Origin: Eutreptiella sp. 'Long Island Sound 2002'
Taxonomy: Eukaryota > Euglenozoa > Euglenophyceae > Eutreptiales > Eutreptiaceae
NCBI GenBank assembly: GCA_964036045.1
Contig: OZ038381.1
Location: forward strand, 122,333,708-122,397,707
Direction: 5' to 3'
Length of the DNA: 64,000 nt
Position 1 is the stretch's first letter. The number at the start of each line of letters is the position of its first letter. The notes under the pieces are model-generated. The model worked only from the letters and a program-made list of their open reading frames with translations, did not search any database and had not been told where the DNA came from. A program made the translations under genes and the position numbers. Positions 32,578-44,010 of the stretch are shown here, in pieces.

Positions 32578-33296
32578 GTCGCTGCTGGGGCCTGACTTCC
32601 TCAGGAGCAGCGGACGGGGCTTGGCCTGGGTCTGCTTGGCGACTTGGATGAAGTCGCCAAGGGTGGCGTGGCCGGGGTGGTGACCGCCATTGGCCCGTTG
32701 GGGACTGGGGGCTGGGGTTCCGCCCTTGGCGCCTTGGGCGGCTTCGGCGGCCAGGGACTCCTGGTACTCCCGTCACTTCCGGTCCCGCTTCCTGTCCCCG
32801 GCGGACCGCTTCTCCTTCCCCGGAGACGCGCTGCTGCTGCCCTGCAGCCTGCGCTAGCTCCCCGGTTCCGGGAAGTTCTTTTCAATCATGTCCCACATGC
32901 AGACATTGATCGAGGCGCCCGACGGGTACTCGTTGGAGTTCTTGTCCTCCTCAATCCCGTCGGGGCGCAGCCCTTCGCCGGGCCTGTCCGGCCGGGTCCA
33001 GGTCCTCCACCGCCTCTGCTGGAAGCGGAAGGCAAACCCTTCCGCCCGTCGGGAGGCCCCACCCGGATAGCTGGGAGCCATAGAGCAAAAAACCCTTCCG
33101 CTCGCAGCCAGTCCTCCACGGCCTGCAGGCGGTCGGGGGCCATGTCCGTGCGGAGCTCGAAGCTACCGGGCATGCTGCCTTCGCACTGGGGGTGGCTGTG
33201 GCGGTAGTGCTGGTCCCAAACCAACCCACGCAGCAGGTGTGCCGCATGGGGGTGGGGCCGCGGCCACGTCTTTCCCGCTTCTTGCCAGTTTACCAT
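32578..33296 (-). pseudogene. Element B gag N-terminal region, broken
   Basis: From the ATG at 33296 a frame reads MVNWQEAGKTWPRPHPHAAH and continues to about 33085, where a run of six A on the plus strand (gcaaaaaacc) marks a frameshift. The following frame (from 33081) carries FRFQQRRWRTWTRPD and ends INVCMWDMIEKNFPEPGS at a TAG (32854-32856), then continues in frame through a TGA (32773-32775) into the coiled-coil region. No known domain was recognised. Confidence 0.5.
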
Positions 33297-33735
33297 GGCA
33301 GCGGGGGGCGTAGTTGGTCTTGAGGTCCTTGGTGGTCACTCGTTCCGCTCAACGAACTGGTCCTGGTGGTGTTTGTTGAGGCGGGTGATGCAGCACTGGA
33401 CTGGGTGTGCGGCTGGTGCTGGCCAGCTGGTGGTTGTGGCGGTGGTTGACGCGGCCTTGCTGGTCGGCCGACGGGACTCGCTGATGCAGGAGTCCTGGTC
33501 TGTGCACCTCCTTCCTGGTCGCGGCACGGTCAGGGCGATGCTCTGGACGGCGCTGCGGGCTCCGTGACGAACTCGGCGCTGTCGCTGGGCGGCGCTGCGA
33601 GTCGCTGCGCTGCGCTGCGAGCTGCTTCGCTGCGCTGCGAGCTGCGAGCTGCGAGCTGCTGCGCCGCGCTGCTCGGGGTTGGTGGCCCCGAGTGGCACGC
33701 GAGGGATGGGTAACCCCGCGGCGGTGAAACGCTTT
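33297..33735 (-). other. Element B leader between 5' LTR and gag
   Basis: Should contain the primer-binding site next to the LTR end at 33735; the adjacent minus-strand bases (AAAAGCGTTTCACCG) do not match a tRNA 3' end that I can name. A 'gctgcgagctgc' microsatellite lies at about 33590-33665. Confidence 0.55.
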
Positions 33736-36630
33736 TGACGCGTTCCCGTGGGGGCCGGCCACGGGACGCTGCGGTGACACGCACAGGTGAGCAGGCAGGC
33801 AAAGCACTACGCTCACAAGGGCATCAATACGCTCGTGTCATTTGACAAAGCGTTTCAGGATCCTTGCCACTCTGCAACAAGGGAACGAAAGTATGTACAG
33901 CAACACATCAGGATATGTACACATGGGGTTAAGACTGGACTGGGGTAAGGGCATCAGAGGACCATAGACACTCAGTCCCAACTCGTATCACAATCCCAGG
34001 TCCGACCCTCTCAGTGGCTGGTGGGGGCGGGGGCTCAAACACGAACCATGCCCTGCTCAGTCCGGACCCTGAAACCCTGCCAGTAGGGGAGGTGTCCCGC
34101 CCAGCCACAGGCGAGTTCCTGGGAACCGAGGGGCTCCAAGGCCAACGGACAGTGGCTCCCTATGCTCCCTTAACGGCAGGTCCCAACTCCTCTCTGAGCC
34201 AGAGATATGGCCCCGCCATTATCCCCTAGGAGTGGCAGCTGAAAATGGGCTGTTTCAGCCCAAACTGATATTAGCTCCAAAATCTCCAAAATTGACCCCT
34301 CGTCCGGACCCGCCAGAGGTAGGGACGAGGCAACTGACCCTATGCCCTTCGCATAAGAACTCCCTGGAGCCCTCACCCAACCTGGTTCCCTCTGAGGTCC
34401 CGGCATCAGGGCACCACGGGTTCGTCAAGTGGGGTCATAATTGCCAAAATGGCAAAATCGGCCGTCTCGGGCGACCGTCCAGGGTAGGAAATCTTGGCGA
34501 TATTGACGCGCCAAGTCTTGATTCACAACCCTTGATATCCCCTTTGGTCCCATGCCCTGGGTTATCGCTTGCTGTCACGCTGGCTGCTTACTGTTCACCG
34601 AGGGGATGACCACACGGACGGGGCAGAAAGCAACATGCGGTGCAAAGGGGGGGATCGTGGATCGCACGAAAAGTTGAATAACTCCGGATGAGCCAGAGGA
34701 GCAAATACGAAACTCAATGGCGTTCAACCCTTCATCATATGCTACAATATTCGCCATTCCTTTCTGGCTAGATCCCTTGCCCCATGGAGATATGGTAATT
34801 CCAATATGGCATACAATGGCAAAAACAGCGAAATTTGGCCAAAATGGCCCGCCCTCATGATTCCATATCTCCATGGCCACGGCGAGGATCCTCTCAACAA
34901 AAGATGCGATAGACACATGGGACTTAGGTCCCAATATATGCCAATTGCCATCCCTCATGGTCGCCTCTAGCTATTTTTCCCATTGGAGGGAAAGTGACAC
35001 ACGTATGGGGCAGAATGGCAACATGCCCCAACTTGGGTGACTCACAACTCTCCCATCGAGAGGAGAGGCCACATGGGGAAACACTCCATTCCATGCGGGT
35101 TTATGTGCCCTCTCCGAATTGCCCTTACCCTTGGTCAAGTGGCGCACGCAACCTCGGGGGTGAAATCAGGGGGAGAAGGAGTTTGTGGCCATTTTGGGCA
35201 AAACGGCCAAAATTCACCCAAAAGTGGTCCCTCCAAATATCGTATCTCCGTATCACGAAAGAAAGGAGCCTCGGGCTTTTGCATGGATGCAAACCGAAGC
35301 TTTGCTTCCCTTTTGCAACAAGGGTTGAGGTTCAAAGCACAATGAAAGCATTTTTAGCACATCAATCCTTGAAGCACACTATTTATGGGAAAAAGTGCAT
35401 ATATCGGAGATATTGGCATGAACATATCTTTGGGTCATTGAGGAACACAAATATGAGCAAACACTTTTGGAGTAGGCCCATAGTAGGTGCTTTCAAATAT
35501 GCACACTATGGTTAGATTGTCTCCGCCCACTCGTGTCATTAGTGCTTGCATATGAGCGCGTGTGCAAAGAGGCAATGTGGCACGCGTGCTCACAAGGCGA
35601 AATTATATAAAAAAGAAAGCAAGGTTGTAAAAATCAACCAAGCCATCCACGATGTCCTTCGTGGTCTCTACTTTACATATTGCCTTGGTTCGAGGCTCAA
35701 CTCCCCATAGGCTTCGAGTGCGAGTCTCGGGGGTTCGGCCATTTTGGCCTAATTTTCGACCAAAACTTGCCCTCTTTTGAAAATAGAGTTTTGGTACGCA
35801 TTGAATTGCGTGGAGCCATCGTTGAGTTGGCTCGAAAAACGAAAATGGGCTCGGGCTTTTGGTCTTGTGAGCATTGTGTTCGGTCATTGACGTTCATGCT
35901 CACAAGGCCACAAAGTTAGCGTTTGCGCACGCAAACCACTTTGGTTTGCGAGACCCATAGGCTGCCTAAAACACCGCCATTGCCCGCTTCCCTATACAAA
36001 GTGATATGCCCGCGTGAAAGGGGCATGGATGAAAGACATAGGGGGGAGATGTAGGGTTCCGTGCGAACTCATGGTCCTTGAGAAGCATGAGTTCGCACGA
36101 TCGACGGAAAGCCTTGCGCGCTGATTTTCTCGAAAACGCAACGGCGAAAAATTCTGGTGAACACACCAGATGAAAGTACATTAAATGCCCTATAGATTCA
36201 GCCCTTAAGTTCTCTTAGAACCTCACAGGTACTCGAGAAAAGTCAATCACAAAACTCGCCACGGAGAAGCGACGAAGGCGCGCGAACAGGCGACATCAGG
36301 CGGCGAATTCAGGACAATTAGAAATCGCGGTAGAAATCGGGTATTTCACCGATTTCCGACCGAAAATCGCCTAAGACAATAAAATTATGGTCATTCTACA
36401 TCGATTTATTGGTTAGAAATCGGATTCCAGAATCCGCGGGTTAGAGAGCAGGGAGATCCCGCTGACAGCCGGTGTCGACGGCTTCCGCACGGGTGTGACG
36501 GCTCACAGGCCTCCGGGCCATGGGCCATAACGGGTGTGACGGCTCACAGGCCTCCGGGCCATGGGCCATAACGGGTGTGACGGCTCACAGGCCTCCGGGC
36601 CATCAGCCATAGGGTCTGGGTACCGCTTCA
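33736..36630 (-). repeat. Element B LTR (minus-strand 5' LTR)
   Basis: 2895 bp, same termini as the left LTR and about 98.4% identical by eye. Has three copies of the approximately 41-bp GGGTGTGACGG unit near 36490-36610 instead of two. Confidence 0.93.
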
Positions 36631-36634
36631 GTAT
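36631..36634. other. Target-site duplication of element B, right copy
   Basis: GTAT, pairing with 12009-12012. Confidence 0.8.
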
Positions 36635-38051
36635 TCCTAACATGGAAAACACCCTGGAGTGTATTGCCAAATGCAAGTACAAGACCAAGATGGACAAACG
36701 CTCTGGTTTCTGGCAGGTGTACCTAACCGCCGCAGCTCAGGAGTTGTTGGCCTTTATAACCCCTAAGGGTCGTGTCTTCATGTGGAAGGTTAAGCCTTTC
36801 GGGGTGGCTAATGCCCCAGCGCTCTTCCAGGAGCTTAAGAACAAAATTTTGTACATACTGAGGCGCAGGCCTCTAGTACAAGATTTGATCTCTCGGGGTG
36901 CAGAAATGGAGTCTCACATCGACGACGTGAGTTTGGGTACTAATACCAAAGAGGACCATGTCCTTCTCCTCCGTGAATTTTTCATTGTCTGTCAAGAAAA
37001 CCATCTATGAATCAAACTCGAAAAATGGGAGATTATGAAAGAGGAGATGGAGTATTTGGGTTTCGACGTGGGGTATGGCTGGTGCAAACCAGCCGTGTCT
37101 AAGATGCAGCCCCTACAGGACATGCAGATTCGCGATGACCCTAAGAAGGGTCTACACGATGTGAGGAGTTTTGTGGGCGCCTGTAATTTCTATCGGCGTC
37201 ACATCCACAATTTTACGTACTCTTCTGCCCCCCTCACTGACCTAATCAAGAAAACTACTCCCTGGAGGTGGACCGCCAGAGAGGAAGTGTGTTTCCAGGA
37301 GTTGAAGAAGAAGATTGCCTCCTCCAGCTGCCTGGGAGTACCCCGCCCTGAGGGCGAGATAGTCCTGATCACTGATGCCAGTGATGTAGGTGGGGGTGGT
37401 ATGATCTACCAATGGCAAGAGCTTAACCCCGTTGAACTAACCCACTGCCATTATCGTACTACTGGACTGAACCGTGATGGTTCGTTGAAACATGACTATC
37501 CTACCAGTGAGTGGCGACTGGTGCCACTGGGACACTGGAATTGGAAATGGAACCAAGCGCGTTCCAATTACAGCACCTATGACCAGGAACTCCTGGCTGG
37601 TATGTTGGTGCTATCGTCACAATCCCGACTCCTGGGATCTAACCCTATTGTCTGGCTGTGTGACCAGGAGCCTGTGAAGTCTTTTCACAAGGGCCCACCA
37701 CCAGAGAAAGCAAAGCTAAAACGGTGGTGGACTTACCTGAGCCAGTTCAAGCTGACAGTGCATCATATCCCCGGCATAAAGAATGAACTGTCTGACTATA
37801 TATCGCGCAACAACTTCGATGCGCTTATTGGCGCGGGCTCTGAGGCGCTGACCAGGGAGGCTTTCCAGCGTATGGATGTCCAGCTTGACACGTCCATGCG
37901 CACTGCTGGAATCCTAGAGGGTTGGAGTCTAACCGACTATCAGTCAGAGTATGAAGAAATTCTCCAAACCCTCAGCACTGGTCTCGAACCCCGTGTCATT
38001 GACGGGCAACAGTGGTATAAAAACAATCAGTACCTCTTCTACGAGGACTGA
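36631..38051 (+). pseudogene. Element A pol: RT palm and RNase H
   Basis: Begins with the right GTAT target duplication and resumes the RT at IPNMENTLE. Motif A is KMDKRSGFWQV, motif B lies around KPFGVANAPALFQ, motif C is SHIDDVSLG. An in-frame TGA at 37008-37010 interrupts the thumb. RNase H follows with ITDASDVGGGG (Asp), TYDQELLAGML (Glu), WLCDQEPVKS (Asp) and HHIPGIKNELSDYISR. The frame stops at TGA 38049-38051 but continues beyond it. Catalytic residues of both domains look intact, so the damage is confined to nonsense changes. Confidence 0.9.
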
Positions 38052-39482
38052 ATTGTGGTGCCTGAGGTTAGACTGGATGGGTGCCTACAGTGGTCCCATC
38101 TCAGTTCTGGTAACACTGGCGCTAATCGCTCAGTGGACTTCTTCCGTGAATGCTTCTACTCTAGTCTAACCCTGACTGAACTGAGGTCGCGTATGCAGAC
38201 CATTGTGGATGCTTGTGGCTGTCATGCGAGCAAGCAGAGCGACAGTAGGGATAGGGGCCCGATCTCCAGCTTACCCATACCCTATTGTGCTAACTCTCTT
38301 CTCTACGTGGATTTCATCCACGGCCTACCACGCTTCGGCGGCTATGATAGCTGCCTCATGGTCACCTGTGGTCTATCTCGCTTCACCCGTGTGTTCCCTT
38401 GCAATAAGAAAATCACAGGTGAGCAGACTGTGAAAATGTTGGTCGAACAATGGTTCGAACCCTATGGATTACCTAAGCAGGTGCACTCTGATGAGGATGT
38501 ACGCATCCGCAGTGACACTGGGTGGTACAAACCAGTGCTAAATGCCCTCAACGTGGAGGTAACCACACGTGTGCCCTATACCCACACGTCTAACCCTCTC
38601 TGTGAGAGACAGAACCGTGTGGTGGAGCAAAACTAAAGAGTCCTGATGAAACAGGAGCGCACCAAGGACTGGGTACGCCTAGTGCCCTGGGCAGTGCTGA
38701 CCATGAACTCACAGCGGAGCTCTTCTACGGGTTTCACCCCCCACGAACTGTTTCATGGAGGACGACCTGCTTGGTTCTTCAAAACCCCCTTTCCTGAGGA
38801 CTTCAAGAGCCCTGTGGGAGATTGGCTGGAACACAAGCAGTCTCTGGCTAACCAGGCTGGGACTAACCTGAGGCAGGATCGTGACCATGAACTGAGCTGA
38901 CGGAACCGCCTACGGCGAACTGCCAGCTTCAAGGTTGGTGACCTTGTCTTGGTACACCATTCACGCCTACCCTCCTGGCCACGTAACTGCCTACAGGACC
39001 CTTACTTTGGACCCTATCGTATCATCAGGATAGATGGATCTGGGATCCATGTCAGGTGCAGTCCACGTCTAGGTGGTGAACTGCTGTGTGCACCTAAGCA
39101 GTTGAGGCACTATCACTCCCCTGACGTCTTGTCTTGGGATGAGTGGCGCCTCAGCGACAGTGAGGTCGAGCGTTTAGACCTAGAGAACGCTGCCAGTCCA
39201 GAGGAGGCAGACGAACTCGAAGAGATGACTGCCGATGACATGGCAGTCGATGGTTACTACGTGGTTGCAGGTATTGCTCGCCACGAGTATAAACAGGGCT
39301 GGAAATTCCTAACCCTGTGGGATGGCTATGGGTTATCTGAGGCGACCTTGGAACCTATGTCAGCCTTCATACAACCACATAGGAGTATCAACCCCATCTT
39401 CCGCACTTACCTCGTTGAGAACAACAAGGGGCAGCTCCTAACCCGTGCTGAGACTATGTCCCAGCGTAAGAAGCGAAATTAA
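38052..39482 (+). pseudogene. Element A pol: integrase and chromodomain
   Basis: Same frame as the RT/RNase H segment, interrupted by TAA at 38634-38636 and TGA at 38898-38900. The zinc-binding region is weak (WSHLSSGNTG...CGCHASK; the second His of the usual H-H pair appears as Asn). Catalytic core: LLYVDFIHG (Asp), QVHSDEDVRI (Asp) and NPLCERQNRVVEQN (Glu). The GPY/F module reads FGPYRIIRIDGSG. The chromodomain is YYVVAGIARHEYKQGWKF, then LTLWDGYGLSEATLEPM, recognisable by spacing and the W-x-G-Y block although divergent. Ends at TAA 39480-39482. Confidence 0.85.
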
Positions 39483-42174
39483 TTTCCCTGTGTCAGTCTA
39501 CTGACAGGTGCAGTGAGCATTCTTCTGCAGACGTGCCTGTGTATGGGTGTAAGAGCAGTTGTCACAGTTGCCCCGCATTGCATCGCAGGACAGGACCGTT
39601 AGCCCCCCATGACAACCACTCCCTGGCCGAAGGCCATTGGTTTTTTTCAGAGACTACTGCTTACTGAGCACTGCACTGACCCTGTCTGTGCCCTGCAGAC
39701 CCATGCCTATGGTTTCCAGCGTGGGCCAGGTGGCCGCTTATCAGGATTGCAGCCACCCAGCGAGTGTATGCCTTGTTGACCATGTGTTGCATGGGGACTG
39801 CCCTGATGTAATGACCTTGGGGAGCCAATGAAGAACGGTGGCTTACTACACCAGGGGGGAATGACAAGCAAGGTGTTATGAGGCAAGGTGTGTCTTCCCT
39901 CCTTGGGGACAAGCGAGCCCACAGTTAAGACCGCTGACTAGTCCAGGCCCATGGGGTTCTACCCTTCCTTACAGGGTTTACCATACCCCTATGTGTGCTA
40001 CGTATGTCTGTGTGTGTCTCACTTCTCTCCCCGGCGTGGCTCCCGGAGACCGGGCTTCGCTGACGTCGGACCGAAGGTCCTAATCAGGTACTATTACCAC
40101 TCCTATGGCGCCCAATTTCTGTTCTGGCGCCTATCCTTGGGGGAAGACGGCAAAAGCCCTACCTACTAGAGGGGAGGGGTGGCCAAGTGTGCCAAGGGCA
40201 TACAAAACGCCCATTTTTGCTACAGGCCAAAAGCTAACGCACTCCCCTGCCCACGAGGAAAAGCACGCGGGACAGGAGACACCACTACACTACACTCACT
40301 AACGCCAGCACCGGCCTTGGAAGGCAGGGTGAGCACTCATCACTTGCACTCACCTCCTGCCAGGCCTGCTGACCCTAACCCCTACACACGCTACTTGGTG
40401 CTGCTGTCGAAGATGTGTCGGGCCCTAATGAACCTCCTGTGAAGAAGACAAGAGAACACAGCGCTGCTAAGCAACTGTGGCATAACAGGGGACGCCACAA
40501 CGCGTTTCCCCTGCTAGGGCTTGGAGGGAAGGGGTGCTCTCGTTGCGTGCACAGCGCAGATGTCGTTGGAGTCGAAAAACCTCGCCACTTGTGGCTGAGG
40601 CACAGTCAATTGATTGTGTGATCAGCGCCCCTGTTTTGCTGTGGGGCAGAAAAATGGGTAGCCGCCGAAGGCAGCTTCTACGTGCACCAATCACCCTGAA
40701 CCTCTCCCACCTGTACAACAGAGGCAAATGAAGGGCTGTTTGGGGCGGAGAAACCAAGCCACACTCCACGTATTATACGCTTCTCAGTGTGACCTATAAA
40801 ACACTGTCCGCAAACACGCCCTGTCAAGCAAGCAAGCGTTAAGAGACTCCTCAGGTTCTCTTAAAGAACGTACCGAGGAGCCCCTGGGTAACCTAAACAA
40901 GGTTTACCGTGCGCAATTCGCGTGGCCTACCCTTTAATGCATCATGTGCACGCAGTGAAGGGAGGCAGAACCATTTCCACACTGACTGACCCAGGAGGTG
41001 AGCTCCTCCTGGGCCAACCTACCTTACTCACCATGCATCGTGTGAATGCCGAAGTGAAGCGAACACAAAACAAGCCTAAGCGTTTTAAGCAACCCTACTT
41101 TAACGCTACGGCTACACACGAACAAACACTTTGTTTACTTCCCCTGTGAAGAGAAAACAGGGGTGAATTGGGGTACAGGGAAAGCGTCACAGCGTGTGAA
41201 TGCCTCGATTAGGCACAAGCATCGCGAGCACCGCGCATATTCTAACCCTACGTGCGCGCTTCGCGCTCCATTCGCACCCCATACCTTTCATTCCTGTTTT
41301 GACCTGTGCAGAGCACGAGAGAGGAACACCCGAACCCCCAACGAACATAGCGTTGACAACCCTAACGTTTTGACGATGCAACCAACATGAACGCAATGCA
41401 TGCGTGTGAGATGACAGTGACATACCTGAGAGGTGGGTTGTTGACCTGCTCTGTGGTGTGGGTTGAATTTGAATACTTTTCTCTGAAGGTTATAAACATT
41501 TTGATGCAACTGTGCAAAAATTTCCTTTAGAACTTTAAAAACTACGGCTCATACCTTCTTTTCCAAAAGCCGTTTACGCTTGCGCAACGTTGTTTTTGAA
41601 GTCCGCTTCCTTTACGCTTGTCTGCGACTATGAGTTCCGTGAAAAAAATGACGATTTTCCGAGTGGTTTCGTCGATTTTTAATGATTTCACTTTCTAAAT
41701 CGCAACCCCTTCCGCTAAACCGCAGGAATCACTCCCTGTTGGTTACATTTTCTATTTTTTCCAGCTCCTGGAGATTCGTGTCCTCCAATAGGAGTATTGC
41801 TCCGCCCTGGCCCTTGGTCAGGACGTTTACTAAAACGCTGTTTATACAGCGATAGCCGTCCGCATTAGAGCGGTCGACTGTACCCTAGTGGGCAAGCATA
41901 TGTGCTCTAGGGAGGGAGGCGTTGGTTCAAACCCCACTACCCCCAAAACTTTTTCAAAACGTTTTCGTCGCACGCTGGCGACTTTTGAGGAATGCCCCAT
42001 CGAAGGGACATCATTCACGGTACATTACACTGTTTTTCAAGGGTACCTACAGTGTGATAGGCTTCTATGAACTGATGAGGCTGTTTCTGGTAAGTTTAAT
42101 GCATTTTCTGAGGTAATTTTGGGAATATTTGAGCCTTTTTCCTTGGTCCTACTAGCTTAGCTAACTAGTACTCC
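39483..42174 (+). other. Element A long 3' untranslated region
   Basis: 2.7 kb between the pol stop and the polypurine run, unusually long. Only short open frames. A 9-bp-stem hairpin (cccaggagg / cctcctggg, 6-nt loop) lies at 40990-41013. A tRNA-like B-box (ggttcaaaccc) occurs at about 41931 without a foldable tRNA. No gene is supported. Confidence 0.6.
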
Positions 42175-42181
42175 AGGGGGG
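42175..42181 (+). promoter_or_regulatory. Polypurine run before element A 3' LTR
   Basis: AGGGGGG directly abutting AGTAAG of the 3' LTR, the expected second-strand primer position. Confidence 0.65.
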
Positions 42182-42890
42182 AGTAAGAAAAAGTCACTGC
42201 CATGTCTTTCTTGGAGGGCTCGATCCAGGCCAAGCCCCCCTTAAAACCCTTTTGTTGATGCTAAGACAAACCTAAGTGTTTTTATCTCTCTTTGGATGCC
42301 TAGAGTACACTTTCTGAAAGTAACTAGGGTTGTGACCCTAGCCCCCCATGAAGTTCACCCCTACCACTCAACTGAGCGGAGGTACCTTCCTTCATGGAGG
42401 ATATACCGAAATAAAATAGGCATTTCATGCTTTAGGCCTTGGAGGTTAAGCCTAGTGGTCTCCCACCCCAAGACCCCTATACTCAATTGTTTCTACCACT
42501 TATTGTGGTCCTACTTTGTAACTGTTTCTGAATTCAGTTGCTTGGCCAAGTCATTTTCTGTGTTGGCCTGACATCTATGCCCCACATTCCTAACCAGCAC
42601 CATTTCAAACAAAAGAGTGCCCATGAAGTGCCTAATGCTATCTTGGAGGCCAGAGTCAGTCCAACTTTCATATAAAATCTTTTGTATTATCCATTTGCGA
42701 TTGAATCTTTGTGTATAAACCTGCATTGGCTATCTGCAGCCCTTCTGTGTTACACTAGATTCCAAAACCAATCATTGATTCGATCCACATCCTGTTCTTG
42801 CTCTACTTGCTGCTTTGGTTTGGGTTTTCAACTACAACGCTTCCAGGATTTCATCAAAATATCTAGGGCATAAATCAAGGACATCTTTCT
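42182..42890 (+). repeat. 3' LTR of element A (709 bp)
   Basis: Same length as the 5' LTR with about 20 mismatches by eye, several clustered near the right end. Ends GACATCTTTCT, giving AG...CT termini. Confidence 0.92.
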
Positions 42891-42895
42891 CTTTC
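42891..42895. other. Target-site duplication of element A, right copy
   Basis: CTTTC, matching 7058-7062. Confidence 0.8.
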
Positions 42896-43443
42896 ATACG
42901 AGTTCCGAATTTATTCTTTGTATAATCCACAAGATGCATGATTTGACACCGTTGGTAAGCAAACACCTGCTGCTAGCGCACAAATCCTTCCCGTGTTCAT
43001 GGTTCCTCAAAGACGAGCAGCATGGAGGCGAAAGGGAGCGAAAGGGAACAAAAGGTATGCCGCCGCATGCAAACGAATAGTAGACAAGCCACACACCGCC
43101 ACCAAGAACGCAAGTATGTTACCATGTCGTGCCACGTCGCCAACCGCGGAGTTGCGGGGGTTAGAACACACAAATAGCCAGGGAGGGGGACAAGAAGAGC
43201 AAACACACAAATAGCATAGCGCCGGCGAGTGCCGGGTCCCAACGAACACACGTGCACACACCCATGTTCTATCCTCACAGGTCCGGAAGAGAAGCGTATG
43301 CTCGTGTCTGCGTCGTCCGGGCGTTAAAGTAGGGTTGTCTTAGACGCTTAGGCAAGTATTGCGTCGTGCCGTCGTCACACATAAGCGAACGCCCGACAAG
43401 GCGGGAGGACAAGGACACGTTAAGGTAGTGGGGAAAGAGGCAG
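42896..43443. other. Unassigned region between element A and element C leader
   Basis: Composition changes from AT-rich to GC-rich across this stretch. It may contain the true 5' end of element C, but no boundary or gene is visible. Confidence 0.4.
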
Positions 43444-43662
43444 GTATGTTGCACGTCACGCCGCGCGCGCGGAACGGGCGACGAGAAAAGGTAGCGACCA
43501 AAGGGGGGTGGAAACAAGCCGGGAGCAAATGGGGCGATAAACCTACACGCAAGCCGGTCGCACACGAATGTTGCATGACGTACCAGCCAGCTCGAGGTGC
43601 CGTGTCGCGACAAAACCGCCGCCGCCGCACGCTTGCTTACGCACCCTTCTCTCCCTACGCAG
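43444..43662 (+). other. Candidate 219-nt intron in element C leader
   Basis: Donor CAG|GTATGT at 43441-43449 and acceptor ttctctccctacgcag ending at 43662, with a long pyrimidine tract. The T-poor leader starts directly after it, mirroring the arrangement at 18594-18651. Confidence 0.4.
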
Positions 43663-44010
43663 GTTCAAAAGAGGAAGCCCGGGCCGACAAGAAAAAAGAC
43701 AGAGACACGCAACAAAGCGGAGGCAGGGAAAAAGTGCATGCCAGGGAAAGGGGTAGAGGAAAGGGTAAAGAGCAACGAAGCCGCGAAAGGAACAAGGGGA
43801 AGCCAGCGAACGAGCAAGGGGCGCACATAGAGGAAGGGACACGGCGGGCACACGGCGAGCACAACAGCGCACCGAGACACCGGAGAGGGGAGCACCGGAG
43901 GACCAAGGAAAGAGCAGCACCACGCACCACGACACGCACGGCACAGGCACCACACACACCGCACACACCCAACGAACCCCGACAACCCGGCCGGCAGTGG
44001 GCGGGCAGAC
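43663..44010 (+). promoter_or_regulatory. T-poor leader of element C
   Basis: Purine/C-rich sequence with very few T; 43829-43997 (169 nt) has none. In style (runs of cagcaccacg, gacacgcacgg) it resembles the T-depleted block at 18.7-20.4 kb. Precedes the monomer array. Confidence 0.6.

Larger units (their letters stand above)
12013..36630 (-). mobile_element. Element B: Ty3/gypsy chromovirus nested in element A
   Basis: Bounded by direct repeats 12013-14868 and 33736-36630 that read TG...CA, with GTAT on both sides. The coding order on the minus strand is gag (from 33296), protease, Dam-like module, RT, RNase H, integrase and chromodomain. A polypurine tract abuts the minus-strand 3' LTR at 14869-14879. 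A foreign block of about 7 kb (17036-24108) interrupts the integrase end. Without that block and its flanking duplication the element would be about 17 kb, large for Ty3/gypsy because of the 2.9-kb LTRs. The two LTRs differ at about 45 positions by eye (about 1.6%), fewer than element A's, as expected for a later insertion. Stops and frameshifts show it is defective. Confidence 0.95.
7063..42890 (+). mobile_element. Element A: Ty3/gypsy chromovirus, split by element B
   Basis: Two 709-bp direct repeats (7063-7771 and 42182-42890) flank gag, protease, Dam-like, RT, RNase H, integrase and chromodomain sequences, all on the plus strand. A 5-bp target duplication CTTTC lies immediately outside each end (7058-7062 and 42891-42895). 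A G-rich polypurine run (42175-42181) abuts the 3' LTR. Removing element B (12013-36630) joins the reverse transcriptase exactly, with GTAT duplicated at the join. The element's own sequence is about 11.2 kb, including a 2.7-kb 3' untranslated region. Coding regions carry at least seven in-frame stops and several frameshifts, so it is inactive. The two LTRs differ at about 20 positions by eye (about 3%). Confidence 0.93.

Noticed and set aside
33725-33735. Named tRNA primer-binding site for element B
   Set aside because: The bases next to the LTR do not match any tRNA 3' end I can identify with confidence.
41840-41960. tRNA gene near ggttcaaaccc
   Set aside because: The T-arm has a mismatch and no matching acceptor stem is found upstream, so it is at most tRNA-like.
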